DNA of 64,000 nt from Paenibacillus sp. AN1007 (GCF_040702995.1 NZ_CP159992.1:4365501-4429500); one strand, 5' to 3'; counted from the stretch's first letter, positions 54,365 through 63,301 are shown. The notes: generated from the letters alone by a model not told the origin. Made by a program: numbers and translations.

Positions 54365-54783
54365 TTTTTTACGTCATCCACCAGTTCGTTCATGTCCTGG
54401 TTAAAGCCATTCAATTTCTGAACTTGTTCCCCAAGCGAAGCAAACTCACCAGGCAGCAGCATTTTTCGCAAAAGCGATTCCGCACCCATCACGCCATAGG
54501 AACGCTGCAGTTCGGTATTTTTCAAATCCGGGTACACCACGCTTGCCGTCATCAGACGAGCCATGTAATCATTGGCATCAATGTCAGGTGTGTAAACGCC
54601 GTTCTTGCCTTTGATTTTGCGGGTAGCCGCCTTGCGGCATTCTTGGTTCTCATCCTCGGTCATGCTGCGCAGCTTCCACGCAATCGGCGCACCTTTGTCG
54701 TCTTTGAAACGAGGCGAGACGATAAATTCCTCCGTTGTATCTGCTGCCGCATTTTGTGCAAAAAACATACTCAATCCACTCAT
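54361..54783 (-). CDS. tail assembly chaperone (XkdN-like), module A
   Basis: A 140-residue XkdN-type chaperone that holds the tape measure during tail assembly. It has EEFIVSPRFKDDKGAPIAWK, LRSMTEDENQECRKAATRKI, and LLRKMLLPGEFASLGEQVQK. The stop is reached directly after the heptamer A AAA AAC (54370-54364). The ATG has AAGGAGGA upstream. The short product and a frameshifted longer form are both expected. Confidence 0.9.
   Translation of the reverse strand: MSGLSMFFAQNAAADTTEEFIVSPRFKDDKGAPIAWKLRSMTEDENQECRKAATRKIKGKNGVYTPDIDANDYMARLMTASVVYPDLKNTELQRSYGVMGAESLLRKMLLPGEFASLGEQVQKLNGFNQDMNELVDDVKN
54364..54370 (-). promoter_or_regulatory. programmed -1 frameshift slippery site
   Basis: The minus-strand heptamer A AAA AAC is in the canonical X XXY YYZ phase (GTA AAA AAC TAA). 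It is placed at the last two codons of the chaperone gene and followed by a long open -1 frame. Confidence 0.82.
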
Positions 54784-54803
54784 GTGTAGTTCCTCCTTCT
54801 AAG

Positions 54804-54838
54804 TTAAAACTCTTCGCCGCGTAGGGCGGCGAAAGAGT
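54804..54838 (-). terminator. intra-operon terminator after the tail tube gene
   Basis: On the minus strand ACTCTTTCGCCGC pairs with GCGGCGAAGAGT across a 5-base loop, followed by TTTTAAC. It lies in the 230-base gap between the tube and chaperone genes and would lower expression downstream of the abundant tube protein. Confidence 0.72.
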
Positions 54839-55013
54839 CATTGTGTGAGTTTATAAATACCGAGCAGCGCCGCATAAAGTTGAAGCGATACTCGAAGAAT
54901 TATGACACGCCAAATAGCCCGTAACACAGGCAGGCTGCACAGATTTCTTTTACAAAACCGATGCTCGATTGATCATTATTTCTCTTAGGATACGAGCTAT
55001 CCACGCATTGTGT

Positions 55014-55472
55014 TTACTTCGGCAAATTAAAAGATACAGGCATATCTACATCTTCAAATGTAAAGCTCACTTCTTCCTCCAGCGCCTCGGCCTCGGTATC
55101 CAGGGATGCCATGATCACACTGTCGAGGTTGACACCTTTGAGAGTCACGGTCTGTTTGCCAATGGTGGATGAAGGATCTTCGTTGGTTACTTCAATGTCA
55201 AAGTAGGTATCTACGCCATTTTGCATGTACTCGAGCATCAGTTCGCGGAAACGGGAAGTTGTATAGAAAATTGTCATGGAACCCGAGCCGGACCAGCCTG
55301 TTGCTTTGTGCTGCACGCCGCGGCGGCCCAATGTCTTGACCTCTGCCTTTTGCTTCTCCACCGTTGCTTCCAGCGTCTTCACATAGAACATCTCTTCCGT
55401 TTGTCCATTAATCGTTGCGTATGCGCGGCCCTCCTGGCCGGAGATCGTATCGCTTGCTTTCAGAAATGCCAT
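55014..55472 (-). CDS. phage tail tube protein (XkdM-like), module A
   Basis: A 152-residue tail tube protein of the XkdM/DUF2001 family. It has GQEGRAYATINGQTEEMFYV, KTLGRRGVQHKATGWSGSGS, FRELMLEYMQNGVDTYFDIE and VTLKGVNLDSVIMASLDTEA. It polymerises into the inner tube. It follows the sheath gene with 1 base between. The hairpin terminator after it fits high expression. Confidence 0.92.
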   Translation of the reverse strand: MAFLKASDTISGQEGRAYATINGQTEEMFYVKTLEATVEKQKAEVKTLGRRGVQHKATGWSGSGSMTIFYTTSRFRELMLEYMQNGVDTYFDIEVTNEDPSSTIGKQTVTLKGVNLDSVIMASLDTEAEALEEEVSFTFEDVDMPVSFNLPK

Positions 55473-55473
55473 C

Positions 55474-56788
55474 TTAAACCACCTTCACTTTCATGTATAC
55501 TTTTTCAACGGAATCCACAGGCTGCACCTGCACTTCGATCAAAATACTGTCGGTTTCACTGCCCGGAAGCACGGTAATGTCCGTTTTGGAATCAAAGTTT
55601 TGAATCGCTCCAATATCTTGAAGCTGCTTCAGATATGTGACACATTGGGAACGGAACAGGCTGCGTCCATCCTCGTTGTTGTTTACTTTACCGATGTAAT
55701 AGGATTCGAAAATACGTTTCATGTCGTTGGCGATGCCATCCAAAACACGGACCACACGGTTTTTGGCAAAATGGCGCGCCTTATCCGGTGTCACCGAACG
55801 TAAGGTATTCACATCCTGCTCAACCAGCGCACGGCCTGCTCGCTGTGAATACAAACTCCCCGTTACGCAGCGCCGTCTCTGTTTCGGTATGGGTCAACCG
55901 TCCGTTTACATCCACAGCATCGTCGTACGCCCGGAATGTCAAGGATTCGTTCAGATTAGCTCCTGCGGTTGCACCAGCAGTCCAAGCTACGGCTTGTTTC
56001 GGTGTAAGAGCTGTACCATCTGCAAGCACAACCCCATTTTTGACACTAATGACGCCTTCATGATCCGCAGCCGGGTAATTGGAAAGCACCAGCTGTACCT
56101 TCTTGCCCTCTGTATCACGTAAACGTCTGATATATGCAGTATAAACGGACTTCAGTGATGCATCGTCTGAGATCAGACCAACCGTGTTGAAATCAAGCAC
56201 CTCCAGTTTGCTTAGGAAATCGGCATGCTCTTGGTTCGTAGATGCGCCATCCTCTCCACCTGTTAGCGGAAGTGACGCAGTAGTTGTAAGTGTACCTTCG
56301 CCAGTGAAGGTGATAAATGCATTGGATTGCAGCTGACCGATGGTGGACACCGTCTGTTTGTGCACTTCTTTGCCAGCGAGCAAAGTAGATACATCGAATT
56401 GCTCTGGCTCATTCATATTGGCCGAAATAACAACTGCCAAATCGTTGCCGCGTACACCCCCATGCTGAGCAGTTACTGTAAGAGTGTCCAAAGCGGCCTT
56501 GGCCTTCGTCCCAGCATTAAGTCGATACAAAAGTAAGGTCTGTGCACGTTTTAAAGCTTCACGAACCAGCAGCAGTTGTGGTGCTGTCCAGTCGTAACCG
56601 AGTTTCGTTTGTACATCGTCACCTGCTTGTACCGTCAGGATTGTACCCGCTTGTCCCCAGGACAGAGGAAGTGCCAAAGCTGCGGTTCCCCGCTCTCCAA
56701 CCGTTCCGGGCAGTTTGCCCTCCGATGCAAAATTCATATATACGCCAGGGCGTACCTTATTTTGAGTTGTCCATGTTCCTCCAGCCAT
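55474..56788 (-). pseudogene. tail sheath protein (XkdK-like), frameshifted (module A)
   Basis: The first frame (55820-56788) starts MAGGTWTTQNKVRPGVYMNF, has the sheath core (LSNYPAADHEGVISVKNGVV), and reaches ETALRNGEFVFTAS before a short alien tail and a stop. The expected end, GRALVEQDVNTLRSVTPDKA to VQPVDSVEKVYMKVKVV, lies in the +1 frame from about 55845 to 55474. The break is within 55835-55850, with no homopolymer. Sheath normally needs both halves, so this copy looks inactivated unless the base call is wrong. Combined length (about 440 residues) is normal for XkdK. Confidence 0.85.
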
Positions 56789-57000
56789 TATTGTGCCTCC
56801 CCATTCATAAATTGTTGAATATGCTGCTGTGCTTCCTGCACGGTGTAAGTTTGCTGCTCCAACAGCAGCGCTGCCAGAATATCTTTCTCCAATCGGCTAA
56901 ACTGCCGGGCTTCGGCAAACTGTGCTTTGCTGTATTTGGTATCGTTATGCTGCTGATCTACCTCAAGGTTCTTTCGATCTGCTTCTTTCTTGGTGAACAT
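56788..57000 (-). CDS. small phage tail protein (70 aa)
   Basis: A 70-residue helical, charged protein starting MFTKKEADRKNLEVDQQHND, with KDILAALLLEQQTYTVQEAQ. The ATG at 57000 has AGGAGG 10 bases upstream; the longer frame to 57027 precedes that site. Its stop overlaps the sheath start (TAATG). Small genes at this site occur in PBSX-like clusters; the function is unknown. Confidence 0.72.
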   Translation of the reverse strand: MFTKKEADRKNLEVDQQHNDTKYSKAQFAEARQFSRLEKDILAALLLEQQTYTVQEAQQHIQQFMNGEAQ

Positions 57001-57057
57001 CGCGAGTGCGCCTCCTATTCCTTTCATAATAATTCCCCCTAAAATAAGTTCATCCTG

Positions 57058-57474
57058 TTATGTTAATTTCAAAGCAGTTGGCCGTTGTTCCAGCTGCTGC
57101 ATTGGACCGGAGGACCCCGACACTTTGGTGGTTCGCATCGTGTAATACACCCACAGTTTGGGTGTCTCCCCCCACGCTTTCCATCGCAGCTCCGTTGCCC
57201 GATAAGGTGTTCCGTCGACTTCAATGGTCTCCAGTGCTTCAAAGAGCTTGTCTGGCAATCCCTCTGGAATGCTGTTCTCATCCAGCCAACGGATCTCGAA
57301 GATATGAGACTGAACAAACCGATCACTGCGTTCACGAGTGAGTTTTGCTGTGATTAGACGGTAGCTTAGACCTTGATCTTCTGGGATGGCTTCATAGGCA
57401 GGAATGATTGGGATATCAATGAAATGATATGATAGTTTTGCAGCGATAGCAGTGGTTAATTGAGTTGTGGTCAT
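57058..57474 (-). CDS. phage tail terminator-like protein, module A
   Basis: A 138-residue protein (TTQLTTAIAAKLSYHFIDIP, PAYEAIPEDQGLSYRLITAK, RWLDENSIPEGLPDKLFEAL) with the length and position of the tail terminator (XkdJ/DUF6838-like) that precedes the sheath gene. It has GGAGGTGA upstream. It is the first gene of module A after the fibre gene of module B. Name given from context and pattern, so moderate certainty. Confidence 0.7.
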   Translation of the reverse strand: MTTTQLTTAIAAKLSYHFIDIPIIPAYEAIPEDQGLSYRLITAKLTRERSDRFVQSHIFEIRWLDENSIPEGLPDKLFEALETIEVDGTPYRATELRWKAWGETPKLWVYYTMRTTKVSGSSGPMQQLEQRPTALKLT

Positions 57475-57548
57475 GATTCACCTCCTTTTTTGCTGATTTC
57501 CATTCTAAACTTAAAAATATTATCTGTTCGACAATGATAAACCCACAT

Positions 57549-58853
57549 TTAATAGCCCCAAGCTTCCCAAAAAATCTGATTATATTGCCAATTGTAGTTA
57601 GTAACGCTAAACCCATTACTGCTTATTTTATTTTCTCGAATAGTACCTCCGAATCCAGACATTCCAGTACCATCAGTACTCGTATCTGGGGTGATAAAAC
57701 CGTAAACGCGATGAATAGCTTCATCAAAGAGAAAACAAACAGTGAATCTATCATCGTTATTAGCATAACGACCATACATTTTGACCATTTTAGGTCTGAA
57801 TGCGATCCCACTAACACTAACTCTTCCCTCAGAGGCATAAGTACTATCTCGAGTATACTTTGTAGTTTCAATCATACTGATTTTTTGGGCAAGTACGGCA
57901 TTCGAATCACTCGTCGTTGCCCGTACACCTTTAGCTGTTATCTGATTCGCTATGCTTTGTTTTTCAGATGTAGTCATACGTTCTAAAGCCCCTGTTACAC
58001 CAAAAAATGTTTTGTCTTTAGGCAAATTCCCAGCTATAAGATTAGGCTCACCTTTAATTATAATTGATGTCGTATATCGTCCTTCCGCTTTAATTTGGTC
58101 CACAACCCCTGGTACAACTGTTCCACCAGTTCCACGATCAGGAATAGTACCCGTTAAGCCATTTGCATTTGCATTGCTAAACGTTTTACCAGCTATTACG
58201 TCATCACTTGTTACATCTCCTGTTGCAAGAATTATTGATGATAATTTGGGAATAAGTTTATCCCATGATTCATTTGTGGTTGCTGATACGCCGACGGAGT
58301 TAAGCGCGGCAACCACTTCCGCTTTTCGCTCAACTCCAGCTTGAAAAGCTGCGCTCACCGCCTTCTCCGTCGCCGCCACCGTCTCGGACGTGCCGTCGGT
58401 CTTGTTGGACAGCTGTACTATCCCCGGTTCAGTCAATGATGCAGGCGGGATGGTTGCGTTTTGGAGTTCCTCCTGCAGCTGTTGAATTTCGTCCCTTGTA
58501 GGTACTTTTTTCCACGAACCCCATCCGAAATAGTAGTTGCGTTGAAAAACTTGTAAGTCACTCGGCTCGAAAGTTGTTAGAGTTTGGACGACACCAGCAT
58601 GTTTTTCTATCGTCAAATGAAAAGCTACACCTGTTGGAGAATTAGCTAAAGTTTCTACCGTGGCATTCTCCGGGCAATAATACTCCCCTTCTGTAATATA
58701 ACTATTAAGATCAGAGCCAGCAGATATAAGAATTGCTTCACGTGTCGCCACACCAGCATCAATCTTTTCAAAAATCCTGTTAATACTCTCCCGGGTCACA
58801 TTCTCGTTCCCCAAGGGAAGAGGTAATTTCAATCGATCCGTTTCTTTTGGCAT
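57549..58853 (-). CDS. phage tail fibre protein, module B
   Basis: A 434-residue fibre. The N-terminus has MPKETDRLKLPLPLGNENVT and RIFEKIDAGVAT, the baseplate attachment type. A Phage_fiber_2-like unit (LTEPGIVQLSNKTDGTSETV) lies near 140. Repeats of the tail-fibre type follow: DVIAGKTFSNANANGLTGTI near 220 and NLIAGNLPKDKTFFGVTGAL near 272. The C-terminal 110 residues form the likely receptor tip. The ATG at 58853 has GGAGG upstream and overlaps the stop of the previous gene (TAATG). It is AT-rich compared with the baseplate genes. Confidence 0.85.
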   Translation of the reverse strand: MPKETDRLKLPLPLGNENVTRESINRIFEKIDAGVATREAILISAGSDLNSYITEGEYYCPENATVETLANSPTGVAFHLTIEKHAGVVQTLTTFEPSDLQVFQRNYYFGWGSWKKVPTRDEIQQLQEELQNATIPPASLTEPGIVQLSNKTDGTSETVAATEKAVSAAFQAGVERKAEVVAALNSVGVSATTNESWDKLIPKLSSIILATGDVTSDDVIAGKTFSNANANGLTGTIPDRGTGGTVVPGVVDQIKAEGRYTTSIIIKGEPNLIAGNLPKDKTFFGVTGALERMTTSEKQSIANQITAKGVRATTSDSNAVLAQKISMIETTKYTRDSTYASEGRVSVSGIAFRPKMVKMYGRYANNDDRFTVCFLFDEAIHRVYGFITPDTSTDGTGMSGFGGTIRENKISSNGFSVTNYNWQYNQIFWEAWGY

Positions 58854-59443
58854 TACGCCCACACCTCCAGTTCATTCCACGTCAGGGACGCAGCATCAAG
58901 TTCATCCCAAGTTTTCTGCTTCTTGTCCAGATCGTCCCAGACCAGATAACGGTATTTATATTCCACAGCCATGTGGGCCGGCTTCAGCTCATCAATGGCT
59001 CGTTTCAGATCATCAATATTGGGCGGAATGCCCATGGTATCTACAAAGCTCACCGTAAAGCTCCACGCTTCAGGCTGAAAATTGACATCAACCTTGCCCC
59101 CGGCATACGCTTCAGCCACGTTAGCTACCTGCCTGCCCGAAAACTTGCCTGCCCCGCGCAGCTTCGACTCTACCACAGCACGCCGCTGCTCTACAGGTTT
59201 GAGACGATCCGTCTCTATGCCAAGCTCCTGCTCCCAAAAGTCCAGTCCCCACGTCGCCGTACGGACAAAAAACTGCTCCAGCGTCTCGTCCAGAGCCTGA
59301 TACAGCATATCTATCTCCGCACCTTTGGCCTGCATATCGGCCTGCATGACACGGGAAGTCTCATAGTACCGGGGCAAATAGGAGAACATCTCCCGGCCCT
59401 TCTCACTCGTCAGTCCAGCATGTACAGCAGAAGGAGCATTCAT
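58853..59443 (-). CDS. baseplate protein XkdU/YmfQ-like (DUF2313), module B
   Basis: A 196-residue YmfQ/DUF2313 protein with FSYLPRYYETSRVMQADMQA, ATWGLDFWEQELGIET, EQRRAVVESKLRGAGKFSGR and IPPNIDDLKRAIDELKPAHM. The extra C-terminal DDLDKKQKTWDELDAASLTW is a repeat-like helix. The ATG has AAGGAGGA upstream. It is related to, but clearly different from, the module A copy. Confidence 0.9.
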   Translation of the reverse strand: MNAPSAVHAGLTSEKGREMFSYLPRYYETSRVMQADMQAKGAEIDMLYQALDETLEQFFVRTATWGLDFWEQELGIETDRLKPVEQRRAVVESKLRGAGKFSGRQVANVAEAYAGGKVDVNFQPEAWSFTVSFVDTMGIPPNIDDLKRAIDELKPAHMAVEYKYRYLVWDDLDKKQKTWDELDAASLTWNELEVWA

Positions 59444-59642
59444 GTCCTGTGTCCTCCTTTCTATTCACATTCGAGGAAGAGGTACGCTCACGGGACTGCT
59501 GCGCCCGGAAATAACTTAATCCTGGTCCCAAATCTGCCTCGGCTCCGTCAAGCTTCTCCACCAAGGAATTCAGGACATTCACCAATGCCTGTCCATCCAT
59601 CTTGTCGACTGACCCCCTCACCTCTACCCCCACACTACTCAT
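59403..59642 (-). CDS. small hypothetical protein between baseplate genes (79 aa)
   Basis: A 79-codon frame starting MSSVGVEVRGSVDKMDGQAL, then VNVLNSLVEKLDGAEADLGP. The start overlaps the baseplate J stop. The helix-forming first 55 codons look coding; the end overlaps the next gene by 41 bases. No good ribosome binding site. There is no equivalent in module A. It may be a real small protein of this module. Confidence 0.42.
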   Translation of the reverse strand: MSSVGVEVRGSVDKMDGQALVNVLNSLVEKLDGAEADLGPGLSYFRAQQSRERTSSSNVNRKEDTGHECSFCCTCWTDE

Positions 59643-60774
59643 AGACATCCACCGTCCCCAGCACAGCCACCTGGCTGGCGGTCATCTCGATATTTTGGTC
59701 GCTGACATCGTTCACAGTCAGCTCCGAATAGTCGATAATCGGCGGAATGTCGAGTAGGATTGCGGCGATGCGGGTGTACCGCACGAGAGGGTCGGCAAAA
59801 GCAAGCTGCTTCAAATACGCGGTCACTCCGCGTTCGATTAATGCCCGGACATCTGCCAGCGCCGCATCACTTGCCAGCGTAAGCTTCACCTGAATGTTCA
59901 TCGGCACTTCCTCTGCCGGCATCACCGTCACGACAGGTCCAGCCGGGGCAGCACCTTCGCCCTGTCCATCCTGCGTCGGGTCAACATATTTTTGCACTGC
60001 AGCCACCAGATCTGAGCCTGCAGCACGCTTGTCCGTGTCCAGCAGATACAGTCCAACCGTACCCGGCCCCTGCCACAGCGGGATCACCCGCGCTGCCCCG
60101 ACGCCCGGCACTTCACTGGCCCACTGCACATACTGTGCCTTGTTGCCGCTTGTTCCCTGGTTGCGGACTTTGGCATAAAAGCGCTCCAGCAGCGCGGTAT
60201 CTGCCTCGATGTCCGCACCGCCCTTAATCACATCTGTGTTCACCACAGATGTTACGCCGCTTACCGGTGTAGACAGCACGGTTACGGTGCCTGCGGGTAC
60301 ATTGCTTTCTTTTCCGGCAGCGAGTGCTCTTATGCCTACAGTCCCGACACCATCCTCACCAAGCTCCACACGGCTCACGGTTTCATATTCCAGCGATGCT
60401 TCACCAGACACTTCGTCCGCAAGTGTAGCCACCACCGTTCCTGCTGGCACCACTTTACCCGGCTCACCCGTAAATTTCACTGTGCCCTGTGCTGCGACCG
60501 CCGCCCGGCGTGTAATGCCATGTTCCCCCGCCCGCAAGTCCAGCTCCTCCGAACGAAAATTCGGATCACGGCTTGCTGCCGTGCTGGCAAATCCACGCCG
60601 CAGCAGCTCCTGCGCCCACAATGCTGCTTCGGACAGCATAAAGGCTGCCGGAGCCTCTGCATCCCACAAAAACGAACCTTCCGACTTATCCAGATCCGCG
60701 GGTAGACGATCCAGCATACGCTGCATGATCTGTTCCTCCGTCTGGTCCTCCAAATAACGCGGAATCTCAGCCAT
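59635..60774 (-). CDS. baseplate J-like protein (XkdT), module B
   Basis: A 379-residue baseplate wedge protein. It has YLEDQTEEQIMQRMLDRLPA, EGSFLWDAEAPAAFMLSEAA, and the shared core ADPLVRYTRIAAILLDIPPI with an IDYSELTVNDV end. AGGTGA lies upstream. Module A's homologue (48728-49786) shares the same architecture but has a different middle domain. Confidence 0.92.
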   Translation of the reverse strand: MAEIPRYLEDQTEEQIMQRMLDRLPADLDKSEGSFLWDAEAPAAFMLSEAALWAQELLRRGFASTAASRDPNFRSEELDLRAGEHGITRRAAVAAQGTVKFTGEPGKVVPAGTVVATLADEVSGEASLEYETVSRVELGEDGVGTVGIRALAAGKESNVPAGTVTVLSTPVSGVTSVVNTDVIKGGADIEADTALLERFYAKVRNQGTSGNKAQYVQWASEVPGVGAARVIPLWQGPGTVGLYLLDTDKRAAGSDLVAAVQKYVDPTQDGQGEGAAPAGPVVTVMPAEEVPMNIQVKLTLASDAALADVRALIERGVTAYLKQLAFADPLVRYTRIAAILLDIPPIIDYSELTVNDVSDQNIEMTASQVAVLGTVDVYE

Positions 60775-60778
60775 CCCG

Positions 60779-61234
60779 TCAGATCACCTCACTTTCCAGA
60801 ATAAACGTCTCTTCCTGCACACTCATCACCCGGCACGAAAACCGGCACTGCTCCCGGTCCCAGTCAAAGGCAAACTGGTCCACCGCATCCGTACGCGGAT
60901 CCGCGAGGAGCGTTTCCGTCACCATCCGGGCAATCTCACTTTCCATCACACCGCGGCTGTCCCCCTGGCCCACCAGATCCTCCAGTTCCGAGCCATAGTC
61001 TCGGGAGTAGATCACATGTCTGTAACGCGGGGTTTTCACCGCCTTGATGCACCACTGGACCCACGCCTCATGTGCGTCTGCCGCAGCCACTTTGCCGCTT
61101 GGGGTCAGCACAAAATCACCGGCATCATAGTCGTAGCGCCAGCTCCGTCCAAAACGTACCTCCTCCGAAGCCGCACCCGACAAGTCCTCTTCATCTCCCC
61201 AGACCATACCCGTTTCCGGAAATAAACTAGGCAT
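60779..61234 (-). CDS. XkdS-like baseplate protein (DUF2634), module B
   Basis: A 151-residue protein with MPSLFPETGMVWGDEEDLSG, WVQWCIKAVKTPRYRHVIYS, RDYGSELEDLVGQGDSRGVM. Homologous to 49779-50192. I chose the ATG at 61234 with AAGGTGG about 9 bases upstream; a GTG at 61240 is close to it. Confidence 0.88.
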   Translation of the reverse strand: MPSLFPETGMVWGDEEDLSGAASEEVRFGRSWRYDYDAGDFVLTPSGKVAAADAHEAWVQWCIKAVKTPRYRHVIYSRDYGSELEDLVGQGDSRGVMESEIARMVTETLLADPRTDAVDQFAFDWDREQCRFSCRVMSVQEETFILESEVI

Positions 61235-61637
61235 GGGCACTCACCACCTTACACAGCACCACAATATCGTTACCGCCATTTACCCGCATCGCCAGCACAC
61301 GGTCCCCGGCCATCAGGCCTTTTCCCAAAGACCAAACCGCTTCTTCCACTTCCCCTTTTTGCAAAAGAAACCGTCCCGTGCTTGTCGTACCGCCGTTTGC
61401 CACGTCAGATATGCCGGAGATGGCGCCAGCCAGCTCGCGCTCCGGCAAATATAATGTCCCAGGCAGCTCGGCCACGAGATAATCCTGCACTTCGTGCTTG
61501 AAATCGTCCAGCTTCACACCGGACGCTGTCATCGTACCCAGCACCGCACCAAGGCCGCTCACCGCCTGGCGGGAATGGTTACTCATCGCTCCCCGCATCA
61601 CATCGGCAAAGTGCCCATACGGATCTTCTTTACTCAA
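61227..61637 (-). CDS. XkdR-like protein (DUF2577), module B
   Basis: A 136-residue DUF2577-type protein. It has DVMRGAMSNHSRQAVSGLGA, VLGTMTASGVKLDDFKHEVQ, and GLMAGDRVLAMRVNGGNDIV. The TTG at 61637 has GGAGGG upstream and overlaps XkdQ's stop. Longer than the 85-residue module A protein. Confidence 0.85.
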   Translation of the reverse strand: MSKEDPYGHFADVMRGAMSNHSRQAVSGLGAVLGTMTASGVKLDDFKHEVQDYLVAELPGTLYLPERELAGAISGISDVANGGTTSTGRFLLQKGEVEEAVWSLGKGLMAGDRVLAMRVNGGNDIVVLCKVVSAHA

Positions 61638-62619
61638 GGTAAACCCTCCTTTTTACCAGCTCCGCCGTACCGAGCTCCAGCGTCATTGTGCCCGGCCCAG
61701 CCGACAGATCACGGCTGACCGACATGACGATCAGCTTCAACCCTTTGAGCGTGACCGCGTCTCCGGCGCGAATGGTATTGATATCCGGGACCGAAACCGT
61801 AAATGTCTCCTGGATACCCGTCAGCTTGCTTTTTGCCAGCTTTTTGGCGGCGCCGGTTGTTTTCACCTGATCGTCCTCGATCAGTTTTTGCAGCGTACCC
61901 AGCTGTTCTGTATCCCCCTGCTCAATCGCCAGCACTTTCGAAGGCACCTCTTTGCCACTACCGCCAGATTCAGACGCAGCCATCACCTTTACTTTGGTGA
62001 CTGCCCCCTCCAGCGTACGCAGCTGCGTCAGATCGATCAGCCGATCCAAAGCATGCACCTTGGTATTGCTCCCTACCTTGAACAGCTGCAGCCCGCCGGG
62101 CGTCATCCGCGGATGGTACATCTCTCCCCCGGATTTAGCGGTTTCTTTGAGGTCGGCGAACATCATTGCAAAAATCGTCTGCGACCGGTACACCGCCTTG
62201 CCCAGCTTGGTCTTGATTTCCGGCATTGCAGCCAGAGGAATTTTCCATTCCTTGGCGTACGATTTAAGCCGCTGCACAGCGGTCTGATCCTTGGGAAAGA
62301 GGAATTCGTCCTCTGATTTTTCGAGATAAATCATCCGGTCGTAGACCGTGAGGGACAAGCGTTTTGTGCCGCTGTTTGAGCTTTCCATTTCCCAGATAAC
62401 TGCCGGATGCAGCAGATGTACCATTGATTTCTCGCCAAAAGGAACCCCGCTGATCCGTACCGGCATTCCCGGTGAAATCGCAGGCAGCCCGGAAGAAGCC
62501 GACACTGCCAGCCGAATGTTCGCCTGGTAGGCGATCTGATCCAGCGAATCCTTGAGTGTGATCGTCTCGACCAGGTTGGTGACATCATGCTTGTCATCGA
62601 CAATGACTTTGTAGGTCAT
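61630..62619 (-). CDS. XkdQ-like phage hub protein, module B
   Basis: A 329-residue intact hub protein (late control/YqbQ type). It has YKVIVDDKHDVTNLVETITL, SLTVYDRMIYLEKSEDEFLF, KSYAKEWKIPLAAMPEIKTK, and FTVSVPDINTIRAGDAVTLK. It lies between XkdP and XkdR with 4-base overlaps. Module A's XkdQ (50453-51462) is a distant homologue with a frameshift. Confidence 0.88.
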   Translation of the reverse strand: MTYKVIVDDKHDVTNLVETITLKDSLDQIAYQANIRLAVSASSGLPAISPGMPVRISGVPFGEKSMVHLLHPAVIWEMESSNSGTKRLSLTVYDRMIYLEKSEDEFLFPKDQTAVQRLKSYAKEWKIPLAAMPEIKTKLGKAVYRSQTIFAMMFADLKETAKSGGEMYHPRMTPGGLQLFKVGSNTKVHALDRLIDLTQLRTLEGAVTKVKVMAASESGGSGKEVPSKVLAIEQGDTEQLGTLQKLIEDDQVKTTGAAKKLAKSKLTGIQETFTVSVPDINTIRAGDAVTLKGLKLIVMSVSRDLSAGPGTMTLELGTAELVKRRVYLE

Positions 62620-63281
62620 GGCATCACCAGCTTTTGCCCCGGCTTGATCCGGTTCGGATCACTGCCGATCGTTTTGGCATTGAGCTTGTAAATCTCGTTC
62701 CATTTGGAACTGTTCCCCAGCTCAAGCTTCGCTATTTTTGACAGAGAATCCCCGGCTTTGACGGTATAGGTCCTGCTCGTCTTTTTCAGATCTGTTCGTG
62801 AACTAGACTTACTTGCGGCAGCCCCCGAACCCACCTTCTCCACTTTGGAATCCCGCCAGGTTCGCAGGGTCAGGTCAAAATAAATATCTCCCGTCTCTCC
62901 GCCGCGGAAGCTCGAATTAAGCGAAATCAGAAACACCGGCACATTCACTCCGGTCCCGGAAATGATGAAACGCAGCGGCTTTTTGGAGATCAGGAACGTA
63001 TTCAGCACATTCATCGCCACGCGCGGATCGGGAATGTCCGTCACCGTACAATAGGACTCGTCGTACTCTTTGGGAAAAAAAGAAGAGAAGGTGATCTCCT
63101 TCACCTTCTCCCCCTGCGCAAAATCAAATTCGCCATGCTCCAGCATCTGGATTGTTTCGTACCCCTTGGATCTGGAGATGTTGACCTCCTCCGGGTTGAC
63201 CGGAAATTGAAACGAAGTGCTGCCGTCCTTCAACGTGAACGACATTTGGTTAGGTCCAACTTCATCTTTAAGTACAGACAT
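62616..63281 (-). CDS. LysM domain tail protein (XkdP-like), module B
   Basis: A 221-residue protein with an XkdP-type N-terminal domain (SFTLKDGSTSFQFPVNPEEV, EGDFAQGEKV-like EHGEFDFAQGEKVKEITFSS). A Ser/Lys-rich linker and a C-terminal LysM follow (TYTVKAGDSLSKIAKLELGN, RIKPGQKLVMP). The ATG has AAAGGAGG upstream. It overlaps XkdQ by 4 bases. It corresponds to 51476-52174 in module A. Confidence 0.9.
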   Translation of the reverse strand: MSVLKDEVGPNQMSFTLKDGSTSFQFPVNPEEVNISRSKGYETIQMLEHGEFDFAQGEKVKEITFSSFFPKEYDESYCTVTDIPDPRVAMNVLNTFLISKKPLRFIISGTGVNVPVFLISLNSSFRGGETGDIYFDLTLRTWRDSKVEKVGSGAAASKSSSRTDLKKTSRTYTVKAGDSLSKIAKLELGNSSKWNEIYKLNAKTIGSDPNRIKPGQKLVMP

Positions 63282-63301
63282 ATCTGCGGCCTCCTTTCTG
63301 C

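Noticed and set aside
54650-54841. 63-codon minus-strand frame overlapping the chaperone start
   Set aside because: It is in another frame of the chaperone gene and covers the tube terminator.
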